A stretch of 64,000 nucleotides of DNA. Source: Bacillota bacterium (GTDB taxonomy: Bacteria; Bacillota; Clostridia; Lachnospirales; Anaerotignaceae). The translations under genes were made by a program, and so were the position numbers. The number at the start of each line of letters is the position of its first letter. Within the stretch, counting starts at the first letter, position 1. Of the stretch, positions 36,783 through 45,729 are shown in pieces. Location of the stretch: positions 455,751-519,750 of the forward strand of contig JAHZDZ010000001.1 of the NCBI GenBank assembly GCA_019422105.1, given 5' to 3'. Below the pieces are notes generated by a model, which was not told the DNA's origin, did no database searches, and saw only the letters and a list, made by a program, of their open reading frames with translations.

Positions 36783-36847
36783 AATTTAAAGTGTTACACT
36801 TTAAATTGTTAAATTCCATTGACAACAAAATTGTTGTGCTCTAAAAT
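36783..36847 (+). promoter_or_regulatory. Promoter and operators of the ABC importer
   Basis: A consensus TTGACA (36819-36824), 17-bp spacer and TAAAAT (36842-36847) precede the substrate-binding protein gene. ACAACAA and TTGTTGT form a dyad inside the spacer (36822-36837). Just upstream AATTTAAAGTG-TTA-CACTTTAAATT (36783-36807) is a perfect dyad. Two operators imply repressor control; the regulator is not encoded next to it. Confidence 0.75.
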
Positions 36848-36900
36848 AAATAACATTATGAAGTAAATAAAATTGATTCAATACTATGGGGGGATTTTCA

Positions 36901-37941
36901 ATGAAAAAATCAATAAAGGCAGTCCTTTCTCTTGCGTTGGCCTTTTCCTTGGCAACAGGTTTAAGCGCCTGCAGCAAAAAAGAGGAAGCACCTGCTTCAA
37001 ACACAAACCAGGAAGAAAAACAGTCAGACGGCAGCGGAGAAAAAACAACCTTCAATATCGGCGTTGTACAGCTGGCAGAGCACGCTGCTCTTTCGAGCGC
37101 CAATGAAGGCTTTATGGCTGCATTAAACGAAAACGGCTTTGGCCCTGACAGAGTTACCGTAGACTATCAAAATGCACAGGGCGACCAGTCAAATTTGAAA
37201 ACGATCAGCGAGCGCTTTGTCCAAAATGAGGTGGATTTAATACTGGCTATCGCAACACCGGCAGCACAGTCCGTAGCAAATGAAACAAGCGACATACCAA
37301 TCCTTATTACAGCCGTTACCGATCCTGCCGAGTCCCAATTGGTAAACTCCAATGAAAATCCGGGCACAAATGTTTCCGGCACCAGTGATTTGACGCCTGT
37401 AAAGGAACAGTTTGACCTGATGAAAAAAATATTGCCCGAGGCAAAAACCGTAGGCATCCTCTATAATTCCAGCGAGGCCAATTCAGAAATACAGGCAAAA
37501 ATCGCAGAGGAGTATGCTGAAGAGCTTAACTTAAACTATGAGCTTGCAACCGTGACAGGCACAAACGATATTACGCAGGCCGTTCAGTCTGTTATCGGCA
37601 AAATCGACGTTTTGTATATCCCGACGGATAACACCATTGCTTCCGCCATTGCAACCGTATCCTCCATTGCCAATGAAAACAAGGTACCTACCATTGTGGG
37701 CGAGGCTGCTTTAGTGGAGGGCGGCGGACTTGCCACTATCGGTATCGACTACTATGATTTAGGTTACCAGACAGGTATGATGGCAATAGACGTTATGAAC
37801 GGCGCCGACATCGCCACCATGCCCATACAGTATGTTGCAAGCCCCAAAATTTGTGTAAACCTTGACACTGCAAAAGAAATCGGTATTACAATACCACAGG
37901 ATATTATTGATGCGGCCGATAAGGTCATCGAAACAAAATAA
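36901..37941 (+). CDS. ABC importer substrate-binding lipoprotein (TrpX-like)
   Basis: The product is 346 aa from the ATG at 36901 (MKKSIKAVLSL), preceded by GGGGGGA. A lipobox (GLSAC) gives an N-terminal lipid anchor. The body (FNIGVVQLAEHAALSSANEGFMAAL, TPAAQSVANETSDIPILITAVTDP, GILYNSSEANSE) is the periplasmic-binding fold of the PF04392 group, which includes TrpX/aromatic-amino-acid importers of Firmicutes. With the permease and ATPase that follow it forms a complete importer. The ligand is inferred only as an amino acid or related compound. No T-box leader is seen upstream. Confidence 0.9.
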   Translation: MKKSIKAVLSLALAFSLATGLSACSKKEEAPASNTNQEEKQSDGSGEKTTFNIGVVQLAEHAALSSANEGFMAALNENGFGPDRVTVDYQNAQGDQSNLKTISERFVQNEVDLILAIATPAAQSVANETSDIPILITAVTDPAESQLVNSNENPGTNVSGTSDLTPVKEQFDLMKKILPEAKTVGILYNSSEANSEIQAKIAEEYAEELNLNYELATVTGTNDITQAVQSVIGKIDVLYIPTDNTIASAIATVSSIANENKVPTIVGEAALVEGGGLATIGIDYYDLGYQTGMMAIDVMNGADIATMPIQYVASPKICVNLDTAKEIGITIPQDIIDAADKVIETK

Positions 37942-38302
37942 ATCAATTATTTTTCAGCAGCACTTTTTATTGCACAGCAATAAAAACGGAATCATGTAAA
38001 AAGAAAGGGCGATAAATCTATTTTAGCCAATAAACAACAGGGGTTCGGGGGCGTAGCCCTAAGTGGAATCCGCAAAACAAAGCAAACCGGAAGTGTATAC
38101 TCCGGCGGCGAAGCCGTTCCCGTAGGGAATTTGTGAGCAGAGAACCGCAAAGAAAAATGCGGCGGCCAAAGGCCGTTTCCCCGAAGGGGAAATTCTTGAC
38201 AGGCCGGGGCTTTGCCCGTTTGAGGAAAAGAGGAAGTTTCAGGGCTTTTCATTGTTTTTGAAAAGCCGATGGAACGAATCTCTTTATTCCTCTGACGAAT
38301 TC
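37942..38302. repeat. Intergenic palindromes (REP-like) between binding protein and permease
   Basis: GC-rich stem-loops (for example GGCGGCCAAAGGCCG and TTTCCCCGAAGGGGAAA near 38160-38190) fill this gap. Similar palindromic segments recur near 30.15, 41.3 and 46.3 kb. No frame in it has a ribosome binding site. Confidence 0.5.
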
Positions 38303-38360
38303 AAAAAAGTCCCAGAGGGACTTTTTTGACATGCTGAGGGCGATAGAATATCGCCCTTTT
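38303..38360 (+). terminator. Two tandem terminators inside the importer operon
   Basis: Hairpin one has arms AAAAAAGTCCC and GGGACTTTTTT around AGA (38303-38327). Hairpin two has arms GGGCGATA and TATCGCCC around GAA followed by TTTT (38338-38360). Both precede the permease start, so binding protein should be made in excess over membrane components. Confidence 0.8.
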
Positions 38361-38398
38361 GTCGCAATGATAAACTATCATAAGAACAGGTGAATAAA

Positions 38399-39301
38399 AT
38401 GTCTTTTTCTATTTTTCTCAGTGCCGTTTCCCAAGGACTTTTGTGGGCAATACTGGCCATGGGCGTATATGTGACCTACCGGATACTGGATTACGCCGAT
38501 CTTACCACAGAGGGCAGCTTTCCTCTGGGCGCTGCCGTAGCAGCAAAATACATACTGGCAGGCTATCATCCCTTCCTTGCCACAGCCATCGCCACGCTAA
38601 GCGGCATGCTGGCAGGCTTTGTCACGGGGCTTTTACACACAAAACTAAAGATACCGCCTCTTTTAAGCGGTATCCTCTCCATGACCGGGCTTTATTCCGT
38701 TAACCTGCGCATCATGGGAAAGGCCAATGTTCCTCTGCTAAAAAAACCAACCATTATCACCATGGTTACAGAAAGCGGCATGGACGCCTCCACTGCCGCG
38801 CTGATAGTAGGTGCCATAGGGGCCCTTCTTGTCATACTTTTTTTATGGTGGCTATTCTCCACGGAATTTGGCTTTGCCATTCGCGCCACAGGAGATAATC
38901 CCGCCATGATAAGTGCTCTTGGCGTCAATACGGACCGCATGAAAATTTATGGTCTTATCATCAGCAATGCCTTTATCGCTCTCTCCGGCGCATTGATTGC
39001 GCAGGTAAACGGCTATGCCGATGTGGGCATGGGTACAGGTACAATTGTTATCGGTCTTGCCTCCGTCATTATCGGTGAGGTGCTTTTTGGAAGAACCTCC
39101 ATTGTCAGAAGCCTCTTTTCTGTCGTGCTGGGCTCTATTTTGTATCGAATTATCATAGCCTTTGTACTGGATCACGGTTTGCAGCCTACGGACTTGAAGC
39201 TGTTAAGCTCTATTCTTCTTGCTGTCTGCCTTTCCCTTCCAATCGTCAAGGAAAAATACGCCGGTGTGGTGCTGAACCGCTCCAGAGGAGGGGAAGAGTA
39301 A
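38399..39301 (+). CDS. ABC importer permease (TrpY-like)
   Basis: The product is 300 aa from the ATG at 38399, with AGGTGA 6 nt upstream; a GTG three codons earlier is less well placed. About eight hydrophobic helices span the chain, and LRATGDNPAM-like FAIRATGDNPAMISALGVNTD is the cytoplasmic loop typical of the BPD_transp_2 (PF02653) family. Its stop overlaps the ATPase start by 1 bp (TAATG), indicating coupled translation. Confidence 0.9.
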   Translation: MSFSIFLSAVSQGLLWAILAMGVYVTYRILDYADLTTEGSFPLGAAVAAKYILAGYHPFLATAIATLSGMLAGFVTGLLHTKLKIPPLLSGILSMTGLYSVNLRIMGKANVPLLKKPTIITMVTESGMDASTAALIVGAIGALLVILFLWWLFSTEFGFAIRATGDNPAMISALGVNTDRMKIYGLIISNAFIALSGALIAQVNGYADVGMGTGTIVIGLASVIIGEVLFGRTSIVRSLFSVVLGSILYRIIIAFVLDHGLQPTDLKLLSSILLAVCLSLPIVKEKYAGVVLNRSRGGEE

Positions 39302-40098
39302 TGCTGAAAATAAATCGTATCACCAAAACCTTCAGTGCGGGCACAGCCAATGAAAAACTGGTATTAAAGGGTGTCAGCCTTGATATTGCTCCTGCTGATT
39401 TCGTCACCGTCATCGGCGGCAACGGCGCCGGCAAATCCACCTTGCTAAACGCCATCGCAGGCATATTCCAGGTGGACAGCGGTTCCATTCTCATAGACGG
39501 ACATGATGTCACAAGGCTTCCCGAATTTAAGCGGAGTGAATATATCGGCCGTGTATTTCAGGATCCCCGCATGGGTACCGCTACTGAAATGACCATTGAG
39601 GAAAACTTGGCTATGGCCCTGCGCCGCGGCAAAAAACGCGGCCTGCGCCGCGGTATCACCCACGCCGAGCGGGATAAATTCTGCGAATACCTGGAAATAT
39701 TGGATTTAGGCCTTGAAAACAGAATGAGTGACAAAACAGGTCTTCTTTCCGGCGGTCAAAGGCAGGCCCTGACCCTTTTAATGGCCACCATGACAAAGCC
39801 TAAGCTCCTGCTTTTGGACGAACACACAGCGGCCCTTGACCCCAAAACCGCCAAAAAGGTATTGGATTTGACAAAGAAAATCATTGCGGAGGATCACCTG
39901 ACCGCCCTTATGATTACCCATAACATGAAGGATGCCCTGAAACACGGCAACAGGCTGATGATGATGCATGAAGGCAATATATTGATTGACCTGAAAGAAA
40001 ACCAGAAAAAAAACCTGGAGGTTAACGACTTGCTTCTCATGTTTGAAAAAGCCAGCGGAGACGATGAAGCCATCAGCGACAGAATGCTATTGGGATAA
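39301..40098 (+). CDS. ABC importer ATP-binding protein (TrpZ-like)
   Basis: The product is 265 aa. Walker A is GGNGAGKSTLL, the Q-loop region is GRVFQDPRMG, the signature is LLSGGQRQAL, Walker B is LLLLDEHTAALDP and the switch His is MITHNM. It powers the importer encoded by the two preceding genes. A terminator follows at 40131-40173. Confidence 0.92.
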   Translation: MLKINRITKTFSAGTANEKLVLKGVSLDIAPADFVTVIGGNGAGKSTLLNAIAGIFQVDSGSILIDGHDVTRLPEFKRSEYIGRVFQDPRMGTATEMTIEENLAMALRRGKKRGLRRGITHAERDKFCEYLEILDLGLENRMSDKTGLLSGGQRQALTLLMATMTKPKLLLLDEHTAALDPKTAKKVLDLTKKIIAEDHLTALMITHNMKDALKHGNRLMMMHEGNILIDLKENQKKNLEVNDLLLMFEKASGDDEAISDRMLLG

Positions 40099-40130
40099 CG
40101 CATGGATACAAAGTCGTATTGAAACGGTTA

Positions 40131-40173
40131 AAAAAAGAGAGAAATGTGCCCTTAAGCCATTTTTCTCTTTTTT
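40131..40173 (+). terminator. Terminator of the importer operon
   Basis: AAAAAGAGAGAAATG pairs with CATTTTTCTCTTTTT, with one mismatch, and is followed by a T run. Confidence 0.75.
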
Positions 40174-40685
40174 ATTTCCTCCTGACATCACCATATACAA
40201 TATCAGAAGCCGGCCGCTGAAATACAATTCATTGCTGAAGTCAAGGGATAAATGCCAAAAGAAACCCCAGCAGTTTTCTTAACCCGCTATACGTTTCATC
40301 CATCCAAAATCGGGGTATCTGGCATGTTCATAAGCACAGGCAGCAGCGTTCAAAGTAAAAAAGCAGTTTATTGGCGCTATGATTGAAACGTTCTGCCCCC
40401 GGTTTTCATTTCTTAACCAGCCTGCATCTTCTGAGTCTATTCTTTTCGGCTGCCATATTCTTCGCTATACCGAATACTGATATTTTATGTCGGATACACT
40501 GAATCTTTACTTCTTGTCTGTTCTGGTCTTTTTGCCGGATTTGTGCTAAAATAGAAAAAATGAGTGATACTTTTTTTACGGATGAGACCGATATCAGGCC
40601 AATCCGTTTTCAAAATACCGTTATTATTGTACTTTCAACAAAACGATATCTGTTTTTATTCTCAGGACGGGGAAGTGAGTTATCT
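40174..40685. other. Intergenic without recognised features
   Basis: No gene is supported between the importer terminator and the next gene. An open frame runs into the following gene from 40560 but has no ribosome binding site and no membrane or family motif in its extra N-terminal part. Confidence 0.4.
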
Positions 40686-41204
40686 ATGGCAGACGTAATT
40701 TCCGGTTTTTCCTGTTTTATTGCCGGCTTTGCAAAATTCGGCAAGGATATTTTTCTTATGCTTCTTTCCATGGTGCCCGTTGTAGAGCTCAAAGGCGCCA
40801 TTCCCATTGCCGCCGCCATCAAGGTAAAGTGGTACCGCGCTCTTTTATGCACCACTACCGGCAACATCATACCTATGCCCTTTGTTTTAAGCTATGGCAG
40901 CCGTTTTTTTGAAAAGCTGAAAAAAATCAGATGGATAGATGCCTTTATTTCCAAAATCAATCATTATCTGGACAATCAGGGGGATTTTTTGAAACGGCAT
41001 GCGTCACTGGCCATAATCCTTGCCATATCCATACCCTTTACAGGAATAGGCGGCTGGGGAGGTTCTGTTATTGCAAGCATGATTGAGCTGGACAAAAAAG
41101 AGGCCTTTATAGCCGTTGTTATCGGCATACTTATTTCCGGCATCATCACAACCGGCGTTACCTATGGCTTATTTATGGCCGCAAGGCATATGCTGGGCTT
41201 TTAA
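40686..41204 (+). CDS. Small multidrug export family membrane protein (COG2426-like)
   Basis: The product is about 172 aa from the ATG at 40686 (MADVISGFSCFIAGF). The core shows LLSMVPVVELKGAIPIAAA and LAISIPFTGIGGWGGSVIAS, the two conserved segments of PF06695, and four or so hydrophobic helices. The family name is historical and transport of drugs is not established. It is a single gene with a hairpin terminator at 41225. Confidence 0.85.
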   Translation: MADVISGFSCFIAGFAKFGKDIFLMLLSMVPVVELKGAIPIAAAIKVKWYRALLCTTTGNIIPMPFVLSYGSRFFEKLKKIRWIDAFISKINHYLDNQGDFLKRHASLAIILAISIPFTGIGGWGGSVIASMIELDKKEAFIAVVIGILISGIITTGVTYGLFMAARHMLGF

Positions 41205-41224
41205 TAAAGAAAAGCTGCAGCAAA

Positions 41225-41258
41225 AAGGGATAAAATGTTTTTATACATTTTATCCCTT
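41225..41258. terminator. Terminator between convergent genes
   Basis: Arms AAGGGATAAAATG and CATTTTATCCCTT flank TTTTTATA. The T run is clearer on the minus strand, so it serves the leftward Gx-transporter operon and probably also the gene from the left. Confidence 0.75.
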
Positions 41259-41464
41259 CTCGCATGTCTGAAAATCAAAATCGTGAGGGTCTGTCTCCGC
41301 TCCGCTCAGCACCCCTCAAACTCCCGCAAGAGCTATGCCCTTGACCCATAACGGAAAACCGCGTCTTTTAATGGGCCGCCGTCAAAGATTCAGTCTTACA
41401 CACCTTCCGTTTTATTGCTAATGATTGCTGACGCGTTATTCCTTGCTTTTCGCCTCGCCCGGTT

Positions 41465-41974
41465 TCATCCATGTGCACTGATATTGGATTTTTTCAAATA
41501 TTCCAGACAGTATCTGGCAACAATTCCTGTCAGTATGCCGGTAACTACACCGGCCGCCAGCAGTATCGGAAAATAATAGATAAGCTTATAAGTACCCATA
41601 ACCAGGCAAGCCATAAGAATCTGCCCGATATTGTGGGATATTCCTCCTATGATGCTTACTCCCACAATGCTCATTCCCTTTATTCTCTGAAAAAGACACA
41701 TCATCGCATAGCTTAAAAGTGCTCCCGACATGCTGTAGAGAAAGCCTGCAAAGCCTGCAAACAAAAGCCCCGATATCAATATCCTGACCATGGAAATAAA
41801 AAAGGCTTCCCTCCTGCCCATAAAGTAAAGACAGATTAAAACGATGACATTGGCAAGCCCAAGCTTAATCCCCGGCACCGGAACAGGCAGGGGCACAAGG
41901 TGCTCTATATATCCCATCAATATGGCCAAGGCGGCAAATATGCCATAAAAGGCCACCCTTTTACTCAGCTTCAT
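41465..41974 (-). CDS. Gx transporter family membrane protein (heptaprenyl diphosphate synthase component I-like)
   Basis: The product is 169 aa with about five hydrophobic helices and the pattern GIKLGLANVIVLICLYFMGRREAFF followed by GGISHNIGQILMAC, which identifies PF07456. Despite its usual name the family has no prenyl synthase residues, and it resembles ECF-type substrate-binding components. It follows a NusG-II protein at 11 bp. The same pair occurs as eetB and eetA in flavin-based extracellular electron transfer loci of Listeria and lactic acid bacteria; that link is from memory of those loci. Confidence 0.85.
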   Translation of the reverse strand: MKLSKRVAFYGIFAALAILMGYIEHLVPLPVPVPGIKLGLANVIVLICLYFMGRREAFFISMVRILISGLLFAGFAGFLYSMSGALLSYAMMCLFQRIKGMSIVGVSIIGGISHNIGQILMACLVMGTYKLIYYFPILLAAGVVTGILTGIVARYCLEYLKKSNISAHG

Positions 41975-41985
41975 TCCGACACTCC

Positions 41986-42363
41986 TTACTTCGCCACACT
42001 GTCAAATGCGCTCTCTTCCCCATCATCCACAACCTCAATATATACCTTGTTGGGAAGACATACTATCATCTCGTTGCTCTTTGAGATTTCGCCCTGAGAA
42101 ACACATATTTTATCCGGGCAGCTTGCCTCCTCCATATGGACAAAGCCATCCCTTACAGCCACAACATTTTTATGTCCGTCCTTTTCCACTGTAAATGTGT
42201 CATCCTTGTTCAGCGGCATTGTATGGTATTGCTCGCCGTCAACATAGATAACAGCCCTGGCGCCTCCATCCTCTGGGCTTAACAGGCCCGAAAAATAAAG
42301 CCCCCCTGCAATCAAAAGCACAACAGCCGCAAGTATTATGTCCATACGCTTCAAACAAATCAT
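41986..42363 (-). CDS. NusG domain II-containing exported protein
   Basis: The product is 125 aa; the start at 42363 has AAGGG upstream, and MDIILAAVVLLIAG gives one N-terminal membrane helix. The outer domain carries a Cys pair in EEASCPDKICVSQGEIS, typical of PF07009. It lacks the KOW/NGN parts of real NusG. It is cotranscribed with the Gx-transporter gene, 11 bp downstream, and lies divergent to the ApbE gene. A role in redox or flavin handling at the membrane is inferred. Confidence 0.85.
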   Translation of the reverse strand: MICLKRMDIILAAVVLLIAGGLYFSGLLSPEDGGARAVIYVDGEQYHTMPLNKDDTFTVEKDGHKNVVAVRDGFVHMEEASCPDKICVSQGEISKSNEMIVCLPNKVYIEVVDDGEESAFDSVAK

Positions 42364-42693
42364 TCCTTTATCCCTTATTTGCTTCTGTTATAGTACCTGT
42401 TTTTTGTTAAAAAAACAACCTTTCTTTTAAAAAAAATTGAAAAAGGAAGCATTTTACGGTATACTATCGGCAATATGATTTAAATTAAGATTATTTTTCA
42501 CAGTATCATACCTAACATTCAGAGTATACCATTTGCGGTGCAGTGTAAAATACACAGCCTTTTGCCTGAGGGTCAAAGAAAGGATACAAAAGAATCGGTG
42601 CCTGTAAACGCTCGAATGGACCGGTATGTTTACGCTTTTAGTGTCATCTGAAATTGTTAATAAATAAACTATTTAAAGTCTATGGAGGCCTCC
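42364..42693. promoter_or_regulatory. Divergent control region between NusG-II and ApbE genes
   Basis: AT-rich DNA with no frame of note. TGTAAAC and GTTTACG form an inverted repeat at about 42603-42635. No riboswitch was recognised; an FMN aptamer motif was not seen. Confidence 0.35.
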
Positions 42694-43713
42694 ATGAAAA
42701 AAATTATTTTGCTGATTCTTTGCATCCTTTTAACAGGATGTACACCAAAAAAAGAAGTCAAAACCGATACTCTGCCGGCGGATAAAACCAATTTCGTATT
42801 AAATACAGTGGCAACTATCACAATATATGCCCAGAATACAGACAAGGACCCTTATCAGATTATAGACGGAGCCTTTCTCCTGTGTACTGAATACGAGAAT
42901 AAGCTGAGCCGTACCATTGAGGGAAGTGAAATCGACCAAATAAACCACTCCCAGGGCTCACCTGTCAACGTATCCCCCGACACGGCTGAGCTTATACGCG
43001 AGGCCGTCAAGTACGGCGCATTATCAGAGGGAAGCTTTGATGTTGCTATTGCTCCTTTGAGTTCCCTTTGGGATTTTAAGGCAGAGAATCCCCAGGTGCC
43101 CGACGGCGATGCCATTGCAGAGGCTGTAAAGCATGTGAATTACCGCAATATTCAATTGGAGGGCAATACCGTAACCCTTACAGACCCCGATTGCGCTTTG
43201 GATTTAGGCGCTATCGCAAAGGGCTTTATTGCCGACAAGATTGCCGCTTATCTGAAGGAACAGGGCGTCACCAGCGCCATGATTGACCTGGGAGGCAATA
43301 TATTGGCAGTGGGCTCCAAGCCTGACGGCACTGACTTCAACGTCGGCATACGCAAGCCCTTTGAAAACCAGAATGTGATATTGGGTGTCTTTACTCTCAG
43401 CGGCAAGTCTGTTGTGACAAGCGGAATTTATGAACGCTATTTCCGAAAGGACGGAAAGCTTTACCATCATATCCTAAGCCCTGAGACAGGCTATCCCATT
43501 GAAAACAACCTGCTCTCCGTCACCATAATCTCAGACACCTCAACAGAGGGTGATGCTCTGAGCACTACCTGCTTTATTCTCGGCTTGGACAAGGGCATGG
43601 CACTTATAGAAAGTCTGGATAACGTGGAAGCTATTTTTGTAACGGACGATATGCAGGAGCATTACAGCAGCGGCATTGGCTCAAAGATAAAATTCAAGGC
43701 TACGGAGGGATAG
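42694..43713 (+). CDS. apbE: FAD:protein FMN transferase ApbE (lipoprotein)
   Basis: The product is about 339 aa from the ATG at 42694 (MKKIILLILC), with GGAGG upstream. The lipobox LTGC places it on the outer face of the membrane. The family attaches FMN to a Thr of partner flavoproteins. Motifs seen: YENKLSRTIEGSEI, LDLGAIAKGFIADK (magnesium and FAD site), MIDLGGNILAVG, and the late block SVVTSGIYERYF with LSPETGYP. No FMN-binding partner is in the window. The HD gene follows at 4 bp, so the pair is an operon. Confidence 0.92.
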   Translation: MKKIILLILCILLTGCTPKKEVKTDTLPADKTNFVLNTVATITIYAQNTDKDPYQIIDGAFLLCTEYENKLSRTIEGSEIDQINHSQGSPVNVSPDTAELIREAVKYGALSEGSFDVAIAPLSSLWDFKAENPQVPDGDAIAEAVKHVNYRNIQLEGNTVTLTDPDCALDLGAIAKGFIADKIAAYLKEQGVTSAMIDLGGNILAVGSKPDGTDFNVGIRKPFENQNVILGVFTLSGKSVVTSGIYERYFRKDGKLYHHILSPETGYPIENNLLSVTIISDTSTEGDALSTTCFILGLDKGMALIESLDNVEAIFVTDDMQEHYSSGIGSKIKFKATEG

Positions 43714-43717
43714 CAAT

Positions 43718-44143
43718 ATGCAGATAGAAAAAGCAATACAACTGGCGGCAGCTTCCCACACAGGCCAAAAAGACAAGGGCGGCAGCCCCTATATATTTCA
43801 TCCTCTCAGAGTTATGCTCCGCCTGAAGGGGGAAGAGGCCCAAATTCTGGGCATTCTCCATGATGTGTTGGAGGATACCCAGCTCACTGTTTCTGATTTA
43901 AGGAGAGAAGGTCTTTCCGATTCCCTTATCCGTACATTATTGCACTTGACAAAAAACAACAATGAGGATTATGATAGTTTTATAGACAGGGTGTTGGAAA
44001 ACCCTCTTGCTGTGGAGGTAAAGCTGGCAGATATTGAAGATAACCTGGATATCAGCCGTATTCCTATCCCCTCCTCGGAGGACTTTCTTCGCATAGAAAA
44101 ATATAAAAGGGCAAAACAAAAATTGGAAGCAAGAAAATTTTAA
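43718..44143 (+). CDS. HD-domain hydrolase, small alarmone-hydrolase-like
   Basis: The product is 141 aa. It begins IEKAIQLAAASHTGQKDKGGSPYIFHPLRV and has the HD pair in GILHDVLEDTQLT, then KLADIEDNLD, the order seen in the hydrolase half of RelA/SpoT and in MESH1-like proteins. No synthetase domain follows, so a stand-alone (p)ppGpp or nucleotide pyrophosphohydrolase is likely. The coupling to apbE has no obvious meaning. Confidence 0.85.
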   Translation: MQIEKAIQLAAASHTGQKDKGGSPYIFHPLRVMLRLKGEEAQILGILHDVLEDTQLTVSDLRREGLSDSLIRTLLHLTKNNNEDYDSFIDRVLENPLAVEVKLADIEDNLDISRIPIPSSEDFLRIEKYKRAKQKLEARKF

Positions 44144-44146
44144 TAG

Positions 44147-44206
44147 CAAAAACAGGCGGCAGTCCTATAAGAACCCCCCTTCTTATAAAGGCTGCCGCCT
44201 GTTTTA
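44147..44206. terminator. Bidirectional terminator
   Basis: AACAGGCGGCAG and CTGCCGCCTGTT enclose a second stem TATAAGAA/TTCTTATA. T or A runs lie on both sides, between convergent genes. Confidence 0.85.
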
Positions 44207-44234
44207 TAGAATTTTATGAATTCCCTTGATGCCG

Positions 44235-44870
44235 CTACTGCTCCTTTTTCACTAAAAATCTTACGGAGACAAGCATGGATAAAATAAATAATACAAAAGA
44301 CACGGCCAGAAAAAGAATCGCCAGAGCATAGGGATTCATGGAGTTCAAGCCGTCCAATATTCCTCTGCTGTCCAAAAGCAGTATAAGTCCCGCAAATATA
44401 ACAATAGGAATCACTGTCATTGTTCTTCCTTTAATGGCTCCCATCTTATAAAGCACCGGAAGCTGGAAAGCGGTAAAGAGAAACAGAAGGGCAGTACTGA
44501 TAACCACGGCACAAAAAATTTCCTCAGATGTAACGCTTCTGTGCATAAACCGATACAGCACCATATCAATCAATAAAAAGAAAAGTATGGTAATAAACCC
44601 TCCCACTGCTGTAAAGAGATAGCGCCCCGCCACCTGCTTTTTTTTGCTCACCGGAAGCAGGGAGGGAAGCCTTCCCATTCCTGTCTTATCCGTCACATCA
44701 AATACCAGACAGCTGAGCCTGTAGGAAAGTATGGCAATGGCCGCCGTCAGGCTGGCGCTCAGGGAGGATGCGATAAAGCAGAAGGGAAGAATAAGCACAA
44801 TCAAAAAGGATTTCAAATAATATTTTACAGTATAAAAATCAAGCTTTACCAGCTTCATAATATCAGTCAT
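44235..44870 (-). CDS. ABC-2 type permease
   Basis: The product is about 211 aa from the ATG at 44870, with AGGAGAGG upstream. About six hydrophobic helices and a short polar loop (FDVTDKTGMGRLPSLLPVSKKKQVAGRYLF) match the ABC-2 membrane family (PF13346) common in Clostridia. It overlaps the ATPase stop by 8 bp. With the ATPase and GntR regulator it forms a YtrAB-like unit that usually answers cell-wall stress or peptide antibiotics. Confidence 0.85.
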   Translation of the reverse strand: MTDIMKLVKLDFYTVKYYLKSFLIVLILPFCFIASSLSASLTAAIAILSYRLSCLVFDVTDKTGMGRLPSLLPVSKKKQVAGRYLFTAVGGFITILFFLLIDMVLYRFMHRSVTSEEIFCAVVISTALLFLFTAFQLPVLYKMGAIKGRTMTVIPIVIFAGLILLLDSRGILDGLNSMNPYALAILFLAVSFVLFILSMLVSVRFLVKKEQ

Positions 44871-45729
44871 TTTTATCCTCTCCTTTGCAGACAAATACCA
44901 TAATCTCTTCTATAGTGACAGGCTCAACGGTGAACTGTTCAAAATATTTTAAATCCTCCGTTCTGATAAGCCCTTCAAAGCCCGACGAATATTTTCTGGC
45001 GCCAATCAGTTTTTTTTGCAGGGAATCGTTAAGTTCTTCCCTTCCGCCCTTTACCAGACGAAACGCGTCTATCAGCTCATCCTTGCCTCCCGTGTAAACC
45101 TCTTCGCCCCTGTTCAAAAAGGTAATATAGTCGGCAACCTTCTCCAAGTCGCTTGTGATATGAGTGGAAAACAAAACGCTGTGCTCACCGTCCTCAATGT
45201 ACTCCAATAATATCTCCAGTAAATCATCCCTGGAAACCGGATCCAGACCGCTGGTCGGCTCATCCAGTATCAAAAGCCTTGTATCATAGGAAAAAGCACA
45301 GGCCAGCATAAGCTTCATTTTCATTCCCTTGGACAATTCCTTCACCCGTTTTAGCGGGTCAAGCCCAAACCGTTTGATATAGTTCCAATATTTCTTTGAG
45401 TCCCAGCTGTCATAAAATGCGCCTACGGAGTCTTCAATATCCTTCGGACGCCACTCCTCCACAAAATAGCTGCTATCAAATACAGCGCCGATATGCTTTT
45501 TGATTTCCACCTCATCTGTTACGCTGTCCAGTCCAAAGACATTGATAGATCCTTCTGATTTCTGTATCATATTCAGTATCAGTTTTATAGTCGTTGTCTT
45601 GCCTGCCCCGTTTGGCCCGATAAGGCCCATAATATATCCCTTTGGCAGAGAAAAAGTAATATCTGCCAGACGAAAGGACTGATAATGTTTTGAAAGACTG
45701 TTCACCTCAAGCATCAATTCCTCATCCAT
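44863..45729 (-). CDS. ABC transporter ATP-binding protein (YtrB-like)
   Basis: The product is 288 aa. Walker A is LIGPNGAGKTTTIKLI, the signature region is LSKGMKMKLML in place of the usual LSGGQ, Walker B is LLILDEPTSGLDPVSRD and the switch His is LFSTHITSD. The C-terminal extension (about 210-288) is typical of exporter ATPases. It overlaps both neighbours by 8 bp, so the three genes are tightly coupled. Confidence 0.9.
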   Translation of the reverse strand: MDEELMLEVNSLSKHYQSFRLADITFSLPKGYIMGLIGPNGAGKTTTIKLILNMIQKSEGSINVFGLDSVTDEVEIKKHIGAVFDSSYFVEEWRPKDIEDSVGAFYDSWDSKKYWNYIKRFGLDPLKRVKELSKGMKMKLMLACAFSYDTRLLILDEPTSGLDPVSRDDLLEILLEYIEDGEHSVLFSTHITSDLEKVADYITFLNRGEEVYTGGKDELIDAFRLVKGGREELNDSLQKKLIGARKYSSGFEGLIRTEDLKYFEQFTVEPVTIEEIMVFVCKGEDKND

